DNA of 64,000 nucleotides. Origin: Flagellimonas oceanensis (GTDB lineage: Bacteria > Bacteroidota > Bacteroidia > Flavobacteriales > Flavobacteriaceae). Where the stretch lies: the NCBI RefSeq assembly GCF_003992595.1, contig NZ_RZNA01000044.1, positions 62,001-126,000 on the forward strand, read 5' to 3'. Positions 49,294 to 57,326 of the stretch are shown piece after piece. Made by a program: the position numbers and the translations under genes. Each line of letters starts with the position of its first letter. Position 1 is the stretch's first letter. Under the pieces are notes generated by a model. The model had not been told where the DNA came from and ran no database searches. It saw only the letters and a list, made by a program, of their open reading frames with translations.

Positions 49294-50535
49294 ATGAACA
49301 TGAAAAAAACACTTCTTTTTCTGTATGTACTTACCCATGCAATCGCAGGCACGGTACATGCTCAAAAGACATTACACCCCAACCAAAGTCTTCAGCGCTT
49401 ACAGGATAAAAACTATCATCTGTTCACGGCCTTTGCCAAGGACACCACCGTGTTGCACCTTTTAAGGGAAGAAACTGAATTGAAGTCGTATTTGAATAAG
49501 TTTCAAAACAGTGGACTGCAAGCGGAGAACATGGATTTGGAAGAGGTCATGGCCCCTTTCCTGTTGAATGAAAAAGCGATAGCATCCATCGGAAAACGTC
49601 TGGCAAGGATGTCCAAGACAAATCCAGCGTTCACGGGATTGATACAACAGCTGAGAAAATCCAATAACTATGCTGATTTTGAAAAGTATCCCGATGATGA
49701 ATTCCTGTCCAAAGCCTGGGAACTATGTGCTAAGGGACTGGATACTGTACTGGAAGTATATGGCACAGGAAAAAAAACATTGTACCCAAAGATTGATTCG
49801 GTATCCTTTGATGTGAAATCAAGACGCTATCAATATGCGGTTTCCGTGTTACGGTGGCAAGTCGTTCAAGACATTGATACGGAGGTGTTCTACGGTCCCA
49901 GTCTCAAGATGGCTCTATCACTGTTGTATGCCAATCATAAGGACGAGGCCGTGCGCTACGATCCTTTGGAAGAAAATGAGAATGCCAAAGCAAAACAGGC
50001 TATCAAGACCATTGATTTTGAAGCTTATGACTACGCTTCCATCTTGGTGTTGGGAGGCGGTCCCGAAAACTATAGGGACAGGCTCTCCATTGCCGGAAAG
50101 ATAAACCTACAGTTGGCCATGAAGGAATATCGAGCCAAAAAAGCACCGTTTATCATCGTATCGGGCGGTCATGTACATCCTTATATGACACCTTATTGTG
50201 AGGCCGTGGAAATGAAAAAGGAACTGATGGAGGAATATGGTGTGCCTGAGGAACGCATCATAATAGAGCCCTATGCAAGGCATACCACGACCAATATGCG
50301 AAATGCCACACGTCTGATGATGGACTATGGGATTCCTTTGGAGAAGAAGAGCTTGGTGGTTACCAATCCATCACATAGCACTTATGTGGAAAGTGAGACT
50401 TTTAAGCAACGATGTGCCGATGAACTCGGGTACCAGCCCATGCAATGCCACAATAGGCTGTCGCCATCGACTTTGGAATTCAAGGGGAGACCGGTTTCCC
50501 AGCATCAAAATCCCTACCAGCCTTTGGACCCATAA
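49294..50535 (+). CDS. Exported DUF218 (YdcF/ElyC-like) protein
   Basis: The 413-residue exported protein has a signal peptide (MKKTLLFLYVLTHAIAGTVHAQ) and a long helical N-terminal part (about 30-240). A DUF218 domain follows (about 245-400; YASILVLGGGPENYRDRLSI, FIIVSGGHVHPYMTPYCEA, IIIEPYARHTTTNMRNATRL, VTNPSHSTYV). The family includes ElyC and SanA-type envelope proteins of uncertain biochemical role. Conserved Asp, Glu, Asn and Arg positions in these motifs suggest a nucleotide-like or phosphate-binding site. The ATG at 49270 lies inside the preceding terminator hairpin, so the start at 49294 (or 49300) is preferred. The N-terminal half is not one I recognise. Confidence 0.82.
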   Translation: MNMKKTLLFLYVLTHAIAGTVHAQKTLHPNQSLQRLQDKNYHLFTAFAKDTTVLHLLREETELKSYLNKFQNSGLQAENMDLEEVMAPFLLNEKAIASIGKRLARMSKTNPAFTGLIQQLRKSNNYADFEKYPDDEFLSKAWELCAKGLDTVLEVYGTGKKTLYPKIDSVSFDVKSRRYQYAVSVLRWQVVQDIDTEVFYGPSLKMALSLLYANHKDEAVRYDPLEENENAKAKQAIKTIDFEAYDYASILVLGGGPENYRDRLSIAGKINLQLAMKEYRAKKAPFIIVSGGHVHPYMTPYCEAVEMKKELMEEYGVPEERIIIEPYARHTTTNMRNATRLMMDYGIPLEKKSLVVTNPSHSTYVESETFKQRCADELGYQPMQCHNRLSPSTLEFKGRPVSQHQNPYQPLDP

Positions 50536-50574
50536 CACTGGTAAATCATATTGGCTACGATTGGTATAAAACAG

Positions 50575-50590
50575 TAGTTAGTTTAGTTTG
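50575..50590 (+). repeat. TAGTTAGTTTAGTTTG intergenic motif, copy 2
   Basis: This is a close relative of the GAGTTAGTTAGTTTAGT motif at 15533 and 60894. It lies 15 bases upstream of a terminator hairpin (50605), as the copy at 60894 does. Confidence 0.55.
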
Positions 50591-50604
50591 TTTAATTGGA
50601 AATT

Positions 50605-50643
50605 GGCGCAGCGATCAGGTATATTTAAGCTGCGCCTTTTTTT
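50605..50643 (+). terminator. Rho-independent terminator after the DUF218 gene
   Basis: GGCGCAGC (50605-50612) pairs perfectly with GCTGCGCC (50629-50636), followed by seven T. It faces the end of the minus-strand M61 peptidase gene. Confidence 0.9.
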
Positions 50644-50688
50644 AATCTATGTTGTTGCTCAGGTACCACACTGTATGGAATCGCTGGC

Positions 50689-52266
50689 CTATCTCCCTAT
50701 CCAAGAATCCAAAATGGCCTTTTGGGAAGCAGAGGGATTCTCAATGGGCACAAGGGAGTAAGCATCCATCGATTTTTCAATGGGGTTTCCATCACGATCT
50801 TTAAAGGATCTGGTTTGCTGCTCCTTGACCAATTTCAAGCCCGCATATCCCAAATAAGTGTCATAATCCAAGGGTTTCGGGGTGTATATGTATTGAAACA
50901 GTTCGGTCAAAGGGGTTCCGGCCATATCGGTACATACAGTCCTGAACTCGGCATCAGTAAACCCTCTTCCCAATCCCAAGTAGTATTTATGGTATAATTC
51001 GCGCATTACATCATCCAGGGATTTTTCATTATTGGTGGCCTCCCTGATTCCAAAGTCCATCAAAAGACCGACAACGGGCCCTTTTACATAATAGGAAATG
51101 CTTTTATTGGGGTCTTTGCCACTTTTGCCAAAAGGTCCTTCGTGCCAGGTTTCAAAACTGGACTCGATAAGGGATTGGTATTCCTTTCCCGGGTTGTTCT
51201 CAAACTGTGTGATGCCAGAGGCGACCCCTTTAAGGAAATCGGATTCCGAGGAGATTCCAGCACGGCGTACCATGATACGGGCATAGTATGAGGTAAGTCC
51301 CTCACTGATCCATAATTGGGTGGTCTTGCTTCCATTTTGATAATCGAATGGACCAAGTTCGAAAGGTCTTATGCGTTTTACATTGTAGTGGTGAAAATAT
51401 TCATGGGACAAAAAGTTTATCATGCCCAGATACCCCTGAGGTGATTGCAACTGGTCGCCATTGAAGCTTACGGTGGAACTGTTCAAATGCTCGATTCCGC
51501 CGCGTCCGGGACCAATTCCGATAAAGGTATACTCATTGTAAGGAATGTGATCGATGATTCCGGAAGCCACTTTTATTGCGGATTGTAGGTCTTTTACCAA
51601 CTTTCCCTCATCGAATTCACCCATCTTATAACCCCAGAACCTATGGTTGATACCATTGACCTCAAAATCAGGGAGCTTCTTTAAATTGCCCATCAAAAGT
51701 GGGGAATCGAGGAACGAATCAAAATCAGTGGACTTGAAAACGGCTTCTTGGGCGTTCTCGGATACAAGTTCTAGTCCCGTGGCCACATCGCTCCATCCGT
51801 TCGATTTTTTTACTGTGACCGTTATCGGGACGTTCATATAACCATCCACATACAAAAAGGAGTTGACAGGGATGATATAGGCCCTATCCGCATCCACATA
51901 GCTGTTTGCCACAAAGGTGCGATCCGTGAAAATATCGTATGCCACTTGTATTTTCTGTCCCTTCACACCACTCAGTGTCCATGTCATTGGCTTGGAGTCG
52001 TCCAAAGCTTGCCCGGAAAGAACTTCGAAATTCCGTACGCCCTTGTAATAATCCATCATTTGGTAATAGCCCGGCATCCAATTGGGCAACCGTAAGTCCA
52101 CCGTATCCGTTGGCCAGTTCCTTAGCTCTAGGGAAACATGGTAGGCGTGGCTATCAGGGTTTGGCACCGATACCTCGTATCCAAAAGAAGGAACGGGGGC
52201 TTGGGCAATTAAGGCCAAAGGGAAAAAGATGTTTTGGAACAGGAAAACGGTCAGACGTCGGTTCAT
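50689..52266 (-). CDS. M61 family metallopeptidase (glycyl aminopeptidase-like), exported
   Basis: The 525-residue exported zinc peptidase has a signal peptide (VFLFQNIFFPLALIAQ). An N-terminal beta domain (about 25-190, including NWMPGYYQMMDYYKGVRNFE) precedes the catalytic domain. The zinc motif HEYFHHYNVKRIRP starts at His288, with the catalytic Glu289 and the second His292. The third ligand is Glu322 in WISEGLTSYYAR. The family removes N-terminal residues, classically Gly or Ala. The PDZ domain often found at the C-terminus is not evident, and the chain ends soon after LGYAGLKLVKEQQ. The gene is separate from the surrounding glycan genes and is probably a housekeeping nutrient peptidase. 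Confidence 0.92.
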   Translation of the reverse strand: MNRRLTVFLFQNIFFPLALIAQAPVPSFGYEVSVPNPDSHAYHVSLELRNWPTDTVDLRLPNWMPGYYQMMDYYKGVRNFEVLSGQALDDSKPMTWTLSGVKGQKIQVAYDIFTDRTFVANSYVDADRAYIIPVNSFLYVDGYMNVPITVTVKKSNGWSDVATGLELVSENAQEAVFKSTDFDSFLDSPLLMGNLKKLPDFEVNGINHRFWGYKMGEFDEGKLVKDLQSAIKVASGIIDHIPYNEYTFIGIGPGRGGIEHLNSSTVSFNGDQLQSPQGYLGMINFLSHEYFHHYNVKRIRPFELGPFDYQNGSKTTQLWISEGLTSYYARIMVRRAGISSESDFLKGVASGITQFENNPGKEYQSLIESSFETWHEGPFGKSGKDPNKSISYYVKGPVVGLLMDFGIREATNNEKSLDDVMRELYHKYYLGLGRGFTDAEFRTVCTDMAGTPLTELFQYIYTPKPLDYDTYLGYAGLKLVKEQQTRSFKDRDGNPIEKSMDAYSLVPIENPSASQKAILDSWIGR

Positions 52267-52621
52267 TGTTTTTAGGTTGATTTACCTTGTAAATATAATC
52301 CATAATTGCCTTTAAATCCTTTAAAAATGCATGGTTTCTGGTGTCGATTTCTCATTTGAACCCACCTAAATTGCTAAAAGTTTAAATACGGAAAAGGCCC
52401 ATGTGAAGGGATGTTTTATGGAATTGAAAGAATCATAACCGTAAAAAATTAGGAAAAAGTGGTCAAGGAACTTTAAAACCTGTTATTGGTCAGAGAGTTA
52501 AGTGTGTATTTTGCGTCCAAAATCGATGCCTACCAAAAAAGTGTCCTACCGGAATAGGGTGTGTTTTTTAATTAATGATTTATTTTAGTATCATTAAAAA
52601 CAACAAATCAATTCATGGAAT
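52267..52621. other. Intergenic region between divergent M61 and AraC genes
   Basis: These 355 AT-rich bases hold no supported gene. The ATG at 52615 is out of frame with the AraC reading frame and gives only an eight-residue peptide. A complete promoter pair could not be assigned. Confidence 0.55.
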
Positions 52622-53749
52622 TTGGAAAACAAAGCCGTTAACATATTCAGGTCCAAATATTTCATTTGGCCGTTGGCATTGGTAACGGCCGCCCTTATCG
52701 GCATATTGGTTTATTTTTCCAGTATAGGGGAGAAGGTCATCTTTCCCAATACAGGGAATTATTCCATTGAGCACTATACGGATGAACCCAATGGGGGAAA
52801 TTCACAGGTAACGGGCTATGAGGTTTCCGACTCCATTATAAAACTGGATTTTGTGCTTAAGGACGGTTTCCAAAGCCCTTATGTTGGATTGGACATCATC
52901 CCGACGGAAGATGGATATATCGATGTGAGAAAGTACAATCAATTGGATGTAAAGGTGTTGGGGGAAAATGTCGACAGAATAGGTATTTCCCTGTATACTC
53001 CACCATTGGTGGATGATGAAGTGGACAGCATTGACGAAAGACTCTTCAATGCAAACCTGAACATTTCAAACCATGCACAGGTGTACCATATCCCCATTGA
53101 TCAATTTCAGCACCCCGACTGGTGGGAAGATCAACACCATATATCAGCAACTAAGGAAAACAGTCCGGATTTAGGGAAAATACTGCATATGAATTTGGGT
53201 TCCGCCTATTCATCAAAAGCGGGTAACCGGAAAACCTTGAAAATATATGCAATAGCCTTCTCCAGGAACAACAACACATTATATGTCTTCCTCGTTCTGT
53301 TATATGTTGCCTACATCCTGTTGAGTTTTGGTGCCCTATACTTTTTAAGGTACGGTACCAAGAAAACAAAGAATGTCATGGTTACCTACAACCCATTGAA
53401 AATTGATAACAAGGAAGAAGGGAATGGTGAGAAATGCATTGAATATATCAATGAACATTATGACAACGGGGATCTAACCCTCGAAGTGGTATCCAAAGAA
53501 ACAGGAACCACTACCCGATGGATCACACATGTCATTCACGAGAAGTTCGGCTGTAACTTTAAAACCTATATCAATCAAATCAGAATCAATGAATCCAAAA
53601 GATTCTTGACCCAGACTGATTTGAACATTGGGGAAATTGCGTACAAAGTGGGATTCAACAACCAGAGTCATTTCAATAGGGTCTTCAAAAAAGAGTTGGG
53701 CATCAGCCCATCGGAATTTAGAAACGACCATAAGGGCGAAGTGCAATAA
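52622..53749 (+). CDS. Transmembrane AraC-family transcriptional regulator
   Basis: The 375-residue regulator is built as a one-component sensor. A membrane helix (about 13-33, FIWPLALVTAALIGILVYF) and an outside domain (about 40-215, jelly-roll-like, YVGLDIIPTEDGYIDVRKY) come first. A second helix (about 219-240, YVFLVLLYVAYILLSFGALYF) leads to a C-terminal AraC DNA-binding domain (about 271-370; EVVSKETGTTTRWITHVIHE, IGEIAYKVGFNNQSHFNRVF). It should sense an extracytoplasmic sugar and switch on the SusC operon at 54203. No in-frame ATG is available and TTG at 52622 is the first start. The upstream ATG at 52615 would join the frame if one T of the TTT at 52621-52623 were absent, giving MELENKAVN. 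Confidence 0.85.
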   Translation: MENKAVNIFRSKYFIWPLALVTAALIGILVYFSSIGEKVIFPNTGNYSIEHYTDEPNGGNSQVTGYEVSDSIIKLDFVLKDGFQSPYVGLDIIPTEDGYIDVRKYNQLDVKVLGENVDRIGISLYTPPLVDDEVDSIDERLFNANLNISNHAQVYHIPIDQFQHPDWWEDQHHISATKENSPDLGKILHMNLGSAYSSKAGNRKTLKIYAIAFSRNNNTLYVFLVLLYVAYILLSFGALYFLRYGTKKTKNVMVTYNPLKIDNKEEGNGEKCIEYINEHYDNGDLTLEVVSKETGTTTRWITHVIHEKFGCNFKTYINQIRINESKRFLTQTDLNIGEIAYKVGFNNQSHFNRVFKKELGISPSEFRNDHKGEVQ

Positions 53750-53965
53750 GGATCCAACATTTTCAGTAACCTTCTTTAGTCTTTCCGGGTTGGGCAGTTT
53801 CAACCCAACAAGCACATTTTTGATATATGTGCGATAGGTGCAAGTTGTAAAAACTTCCTCAATCAAGTACATCCTAGCCCATAAAGATGATATTTGTCAT
53901 CCCCGCGAGCCCCCATTTTAACAACTTTCAACAGAACATTGGCCCAGTACAGGATAAATGTGTGT

Positions 53966-53985
53966 TTTTTACATTTATGTAAAAA
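53966..53985. promoter_or_regulatory. Perfect inverted repeat TTTTTACAT-tt-ATGTAAAAA, candidate operator
   Basis: The arms TTTTTACAT (53966-53974) and ATGTAAAAA (53977-53985) are exact reverse complements with a 2-base centre. It lies about 220 bases before the SusC ATG. A single TTTTTACAT also occurs upstream of the SusC at 8508 (8351-8359). No T-run and no upstream gene end fit a terminator. Confidence 0.5.
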
Positions 53986-54166
53986 GAATTTCAGTTTTTG
54001 TAAAAAGGAATATCCTCTTCAAAATTAATTTTATGGCAAATTATCAATAAGAAAAATCAATAATCAGTATTGGTTTTAGTCGAAAAATAAGAAAACGGCA
54101 TTTTGTTGATAATCAGCTCTGATCCTTAGCACGGGACATTGCCGCATTGCAATCTAACTATTGAAT

Positions 54167-54186
54167 GCATAACTAATTATTAACTA
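54167..54186 (+). promoter_or_regulatory. SusC leader motif GCATAACTAAT, copy 2
   Basis: GCATAACTAATTATTAACTA starts 36 bases before the SusC ATG at 54203. It shares an 11-base core and similar tail with 31010-31030 upstream of another SusC gene. Confidence 0.4.
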
Positions 54187-54202
54187 TATTAAACTATCTT
54201 CC

Positions 54203-57200
54203 ATGTTTATTCTGAATTTTAAGGATAGGCGGTGTCATAAATGGTATGCCACTATCTTGTTTTTGTTTCTTTCCGTTTCCTATGGGTTTTCCCAAGAAGT
54301 AGAGGTAAGCGGTACAGTCACAGATGTACAGAACGGAACACCGATTCCCGGAGTATCTGTTTTCGCGAAGGACACCTCAATAGGAACTTCAACGGATTTT
54401 GATGGTAACTATACCCTGAGTGTCCCTGAGGATGCTGTTTTGGTATTCAGTTACATCGGTTTTAACACCCAGGAAATTCCCGTAGGGGACAGTTCGGTCA
54501 TCAATGTCCGTCTAGAGGAAAGTCTGGAGCAGCTCAGTGAGGTCGTTGTGATCGGATACGGAGTGCAAAAGAAAGAATTGGTCACGGGGGCCAACCTTCA
54601 GGTTGAGGGAGAGTCACTGGAGAAACAAAACACCACCAATGCCTTGCAGGCCTTGCAAGGACAGGCCGCGGGTGTACAGATTACCTCGACCACGGGTCAA
54701 CCTGGCGGGGGCATCAATGTAAACATTCGGGGTTTAGGGTCGACCGGTAACAACTCACCATTATATATTGTGGATGGTGTCCAAACAGGGGACATTACCT
54801 ACCTCAACAATGCCGACATCGAAAATATCTCGGTACTGAAAGATGCCGCTTCAGCTGCCATATATGGTGCACAGGCATCCAATGGGGTTATTTTGGTAAC
54901 CACCAAAAAGGGAAAATCCGGAAGGTCGCAAATTACCTTCGACTCCTTTTATGGTGTACAGACCTTGGCCAAGGAACACGATTTGTTGAATGCCCGTGAG
55001 TACATGACCATTTTGAATGAGTCGGCCATCAATTCCGCTCAGCCCCGGTTTTTTTCTGAAGAGGAAATCAATGTGGCGCAAGACGGTACCAATTGGTTGG
55101 ACGAGGCCTTCCAAAATGCCTATACGGAAAACTATGTGATTGGGATAACAGGGGGTAGTGAAAAATCCACCTATTCCTCTTCCATATCCTATCTCAACCA
55201 AGAGGGAATCGTAGGGGGAAAGGACCTCTCTTACTACGAACGTTATAATTTCCGCTTCAATTCTGAACATAAACTCTACGAGGACATCATCACTTTTGGT
55301 GAGAACCTCAGTTTGGCATGGACCAATAATAATGGTATAGCCGTAGGAAACACCTACAACAACTCTCTGAGAGAGGCGTTCCAAGCAAATCCATTGCTGC
55401 CAGTATATGATGCCAACGGAAATTATTTTAGCACTGTTGGACAGACAGATCCCTGGCTTCAGAACCAGACCAACCCTTATGCCGCAATGGTATATAGCAA
55501 CCAGAATGAAAATTCAAGCCAAAAGCTGTTGGGGAATGTCTATTTTGATTTTGCACTGGCCGAGAACCTGAGTTTCAGGTCCAGCCTTGGTATCGATTAC
55601 TATGCTAATCAGGGACACTCTTTCAGTCCCATATACGCTTTGTCTGCCAATTCACAACGATTGTTCAGTGAAGTTTATCAAAGTCAAAGTCAAGGGAAGA
55701 CATTGATTTGGGACAATATTTTGACCTATTCCTTTGATTTGGGCGAGGCCCATAACTTTGAGGCTATGTTGGGTACATCATCGTTCAAGCACGATGGTTC
55801 TTGGATGAATGGTTCCAATAGTCAATTGGTGTTCGATGATTTGAAACACGCATGGTTGAGCAATGCCACCAATACCGATGGTGCCCAGATGAGCTTGAAT
55901 GGAGGTCCAAATGTGATCATAAAAAGGATGTCCTATTTTGGAAGGCTGCAATACAACTTCAAGGAAAAATACTTGTTGAATGCTACCTTTAGGGCAGACG
56001 GTACTTCACAATTTGCCAGTGGTAACCGCTGGGGATACTTTCCATCCTTTTCCGCTGGATGGGTCGTTACGAACGAATCCTTTATGGAAAACAGAGGTGA
56101 TTGGCTGAATCAGTTCAAATTACGAGCCAGTTGGGGACAAGTGGGTAACCAAAACGTAGGGAACTTTCAGTATTTGGCGCCTGTATCCTTCAACAATGTC
56201 AACTATATATTTGGCAACGAGGAAGGTGCCGATGCATTGGTCAATGGTGCTTACCCAAGTCGTTTGGCAAATCCCGATTTACAATGGGAAACATCCGAAC
56301 AGTTGGATTTAGGTTTTGACGCAAGGCTGTTTGATTACAAATTGAACATAGGGTTCGATTATTACCATAAAACCACCAAGGATTGGCTTATTCAAGCACC
56401 CGTATTGGCAACGGCAGGAGCTGAAGGCCCTTGGATAAACGGTGGGGATGTTACCAATAAAGGGGTGGAGCTATCCCTTAATTTCAGTGACTCCATTGGA
56501 GATGACTTTAATTATGGTTTCACATTGAACGGTGCTTTCAACGAAAATAACGTGGGTGAGATACCTACAGAAGATGGAATCGTCCACGGGGAACCCAATC
56601 AAATTTGGAACAACTCCCCAGAATTTTACCGTGCCGAAGATGGGCATGCCCTTGGGTATTTTTGGGGGTATCAAACAGCAGGGGTATTCCAGAATCAAGA
56701 GGAAATCGATGCCTACGGTGTACAGCCAGATGCATCCCCGGGTGACATCAAATATGTGGACATAACCGGCGACGGACAAATCAGTGAAGCTGACAAAACC
56801 GATATTGGAGACCCCAACCCAAATTGGACCTACGGTCTTTCTTTTAACGCCGACTACAAGGGTTTCGACTTTTTTGTACAGACCAACGGAGTTGGTGGCA
56901 ATCAGATTGTACAAGTGTACAGAGACCCTGGGTCCCAAGTGCAAAACTGGTCAGCTGAGTTTTTGGATCGCTGGCATGGGGAAGGTACCTCCAATACAGT
57001 GCCTAGGATAACCTTGGATGGTAGGAACTTTTCCGAGTTCTCCGATTACTACGTTGAGGACGGTGACTTTTTCCGAATCAGTAATGTGACCTTGGGTTAC
57101 GATTTGGTCAAATCCATGAAGAAGGACTTTTTGTTCAGTCAGTTCAGACTCTATTTCACAGTACAGAACCTATATACATTTACCAAATACTCTGGAATGG

Positions 57201-57316
57201 ATCCAGAAGTGGGATACGGAATTTCCACGGACGATTACAACTTCTCTTCAGGAGTTGATGTGGGGTACTACCCAAGACCTAGGACATATATGATGGGATT
57301 GAATGTAAAATTTTAA
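54203..57316 (+). CDS. SusC/RagA family TonB-dependent transporter (region F)
   Basis: The 1037-residue outer-membrane transporter has a signal peptide ending VSYGFSQ (about 29) and a carboxypeptidase-D-regulatory-like domain (about 31-105, VEVSGTVTDVQNGTPIPGV). The TonB box region is SEVVVIGYGVQKKELVTGA. The plug contains VNIRGLGSTGNNS and VLKDAASAAIYGAQASNG, and the barrel ends RTYMMGLNVKF. No STN domain is present, in line with control by the adjacent membrane-bound AraC protein. SusD follows after 10 bases and a PKD-type glycan-binding lipoprotein after that. The GH97 and GH3 genes beyond the next terminator point to a glucose-based glycan, as inference. Confidence 0.96.
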   Translation: MFILNFKDRRCHKWYATILFLFLSVSYGFSQEVEVSGTVTDVQNGTPIPGVSVFAKDTSIGTSTDFDGNYTLSVPEDAVLVFSYIGFNTQEIPVGDSSVINVRLEESLEQLSEVVVIGYGVQKKELVTGANLQVEGESLEKQNTTNALQALQGQAAGVQITSTTGQPGGGINVNIRGLGSTGNNSPLYIVDGVQTGDITYLNNADIENISVLKDAASAAIYGAQASNGVILVTTKKGKSGRSQITFDSFYGVQTLAKEHDLLNAREYMTILNESAINSAQPRFFSEEEINVAQDGTNWLDEAFQNAYTENYVIGITGGSEKSTYSSSISYLNQEGIVGGKDLSYYERYNFRFNSEHKLYEDIITFGENLSLAWTNNNGIAVGNTYNNSLREAFQANPLLPVYDANGNYFSTVGQTDPWLQNQTNPYAAMVYSNQNENSSQKLLGNVYFDFALAENLSFRSSLGIDYYANQGHSFSPIYALSANSQRLFSEVYQSQSQGKTLIWDNILTYSFDLGEAHNFEAMLGTSSFKHDGSWMNGSNSQLVFDDLKHAWLSNATNTDGAQMSLNGGPNVIIKRMSYFGRLQYNFKEKYLLNATFRADGTSQFASGNRWGYFPSFSAGWVVTNESFMENRGDWLNQFKLRASWGQVGNQNVGNFQYLAPVSFNNVNYIFGNEEGADALVNGAYPSRLANPDLQWETSEQLDLGFDARLFDYKLNIGFDYYHKTTKDWLIQAPVLATAGAEGPWINGGDVTNKGVELSLNFSDSIGDDFNYGFTLNGAFNENNVGEIPTEDGIVHGEPNQIWNNSPEFYRAEDGHALGYFWGYQTAGVFQNQEEIDAYGVQPDASPGDIKYVDITGDGQISEADKTDIGDPNPNWTYGLSFNADYKGFDFFVQTNGVGGNQIVQVYRDPGSQVQNWSAEFLDRWHGEGTSNTVPRITLDGRNFSEFSDYYVEDGDFFRISNVTLGYDLVKSMKKDFLFSQFRLYFTVQNLYTFTKYSGMDPEVGYGISTDDYNFSSGVDVGYYPRPRTYMMGLNVKF

Positions 57317-57326
57317 AAAAGAGGAA

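Larger units (their letters stand above)
53750..54202. other. Control region upstream of the region-F SusC gene
   Basis: These 453 bases contain no gene. They hold a perfect 9-base inverted repeat (53966-53985), a second TTTTTG/TAAAAA element right after it (near 53995-54006), an AAAATTAATTTT palindrome (54021-54032) and the GCATAACTAAT leader motif (54167-54177). The density of symmetric AT-rich elements suggests operator sites for the AraC regulator or another factor. Confidence 0.55.

Noticed and set aside
53787..53809. GGGTTG...CAACCC hairpin after the AraC gene as a terminator
   Set aside because: The stem is short and no T-run follows; it may be chance.
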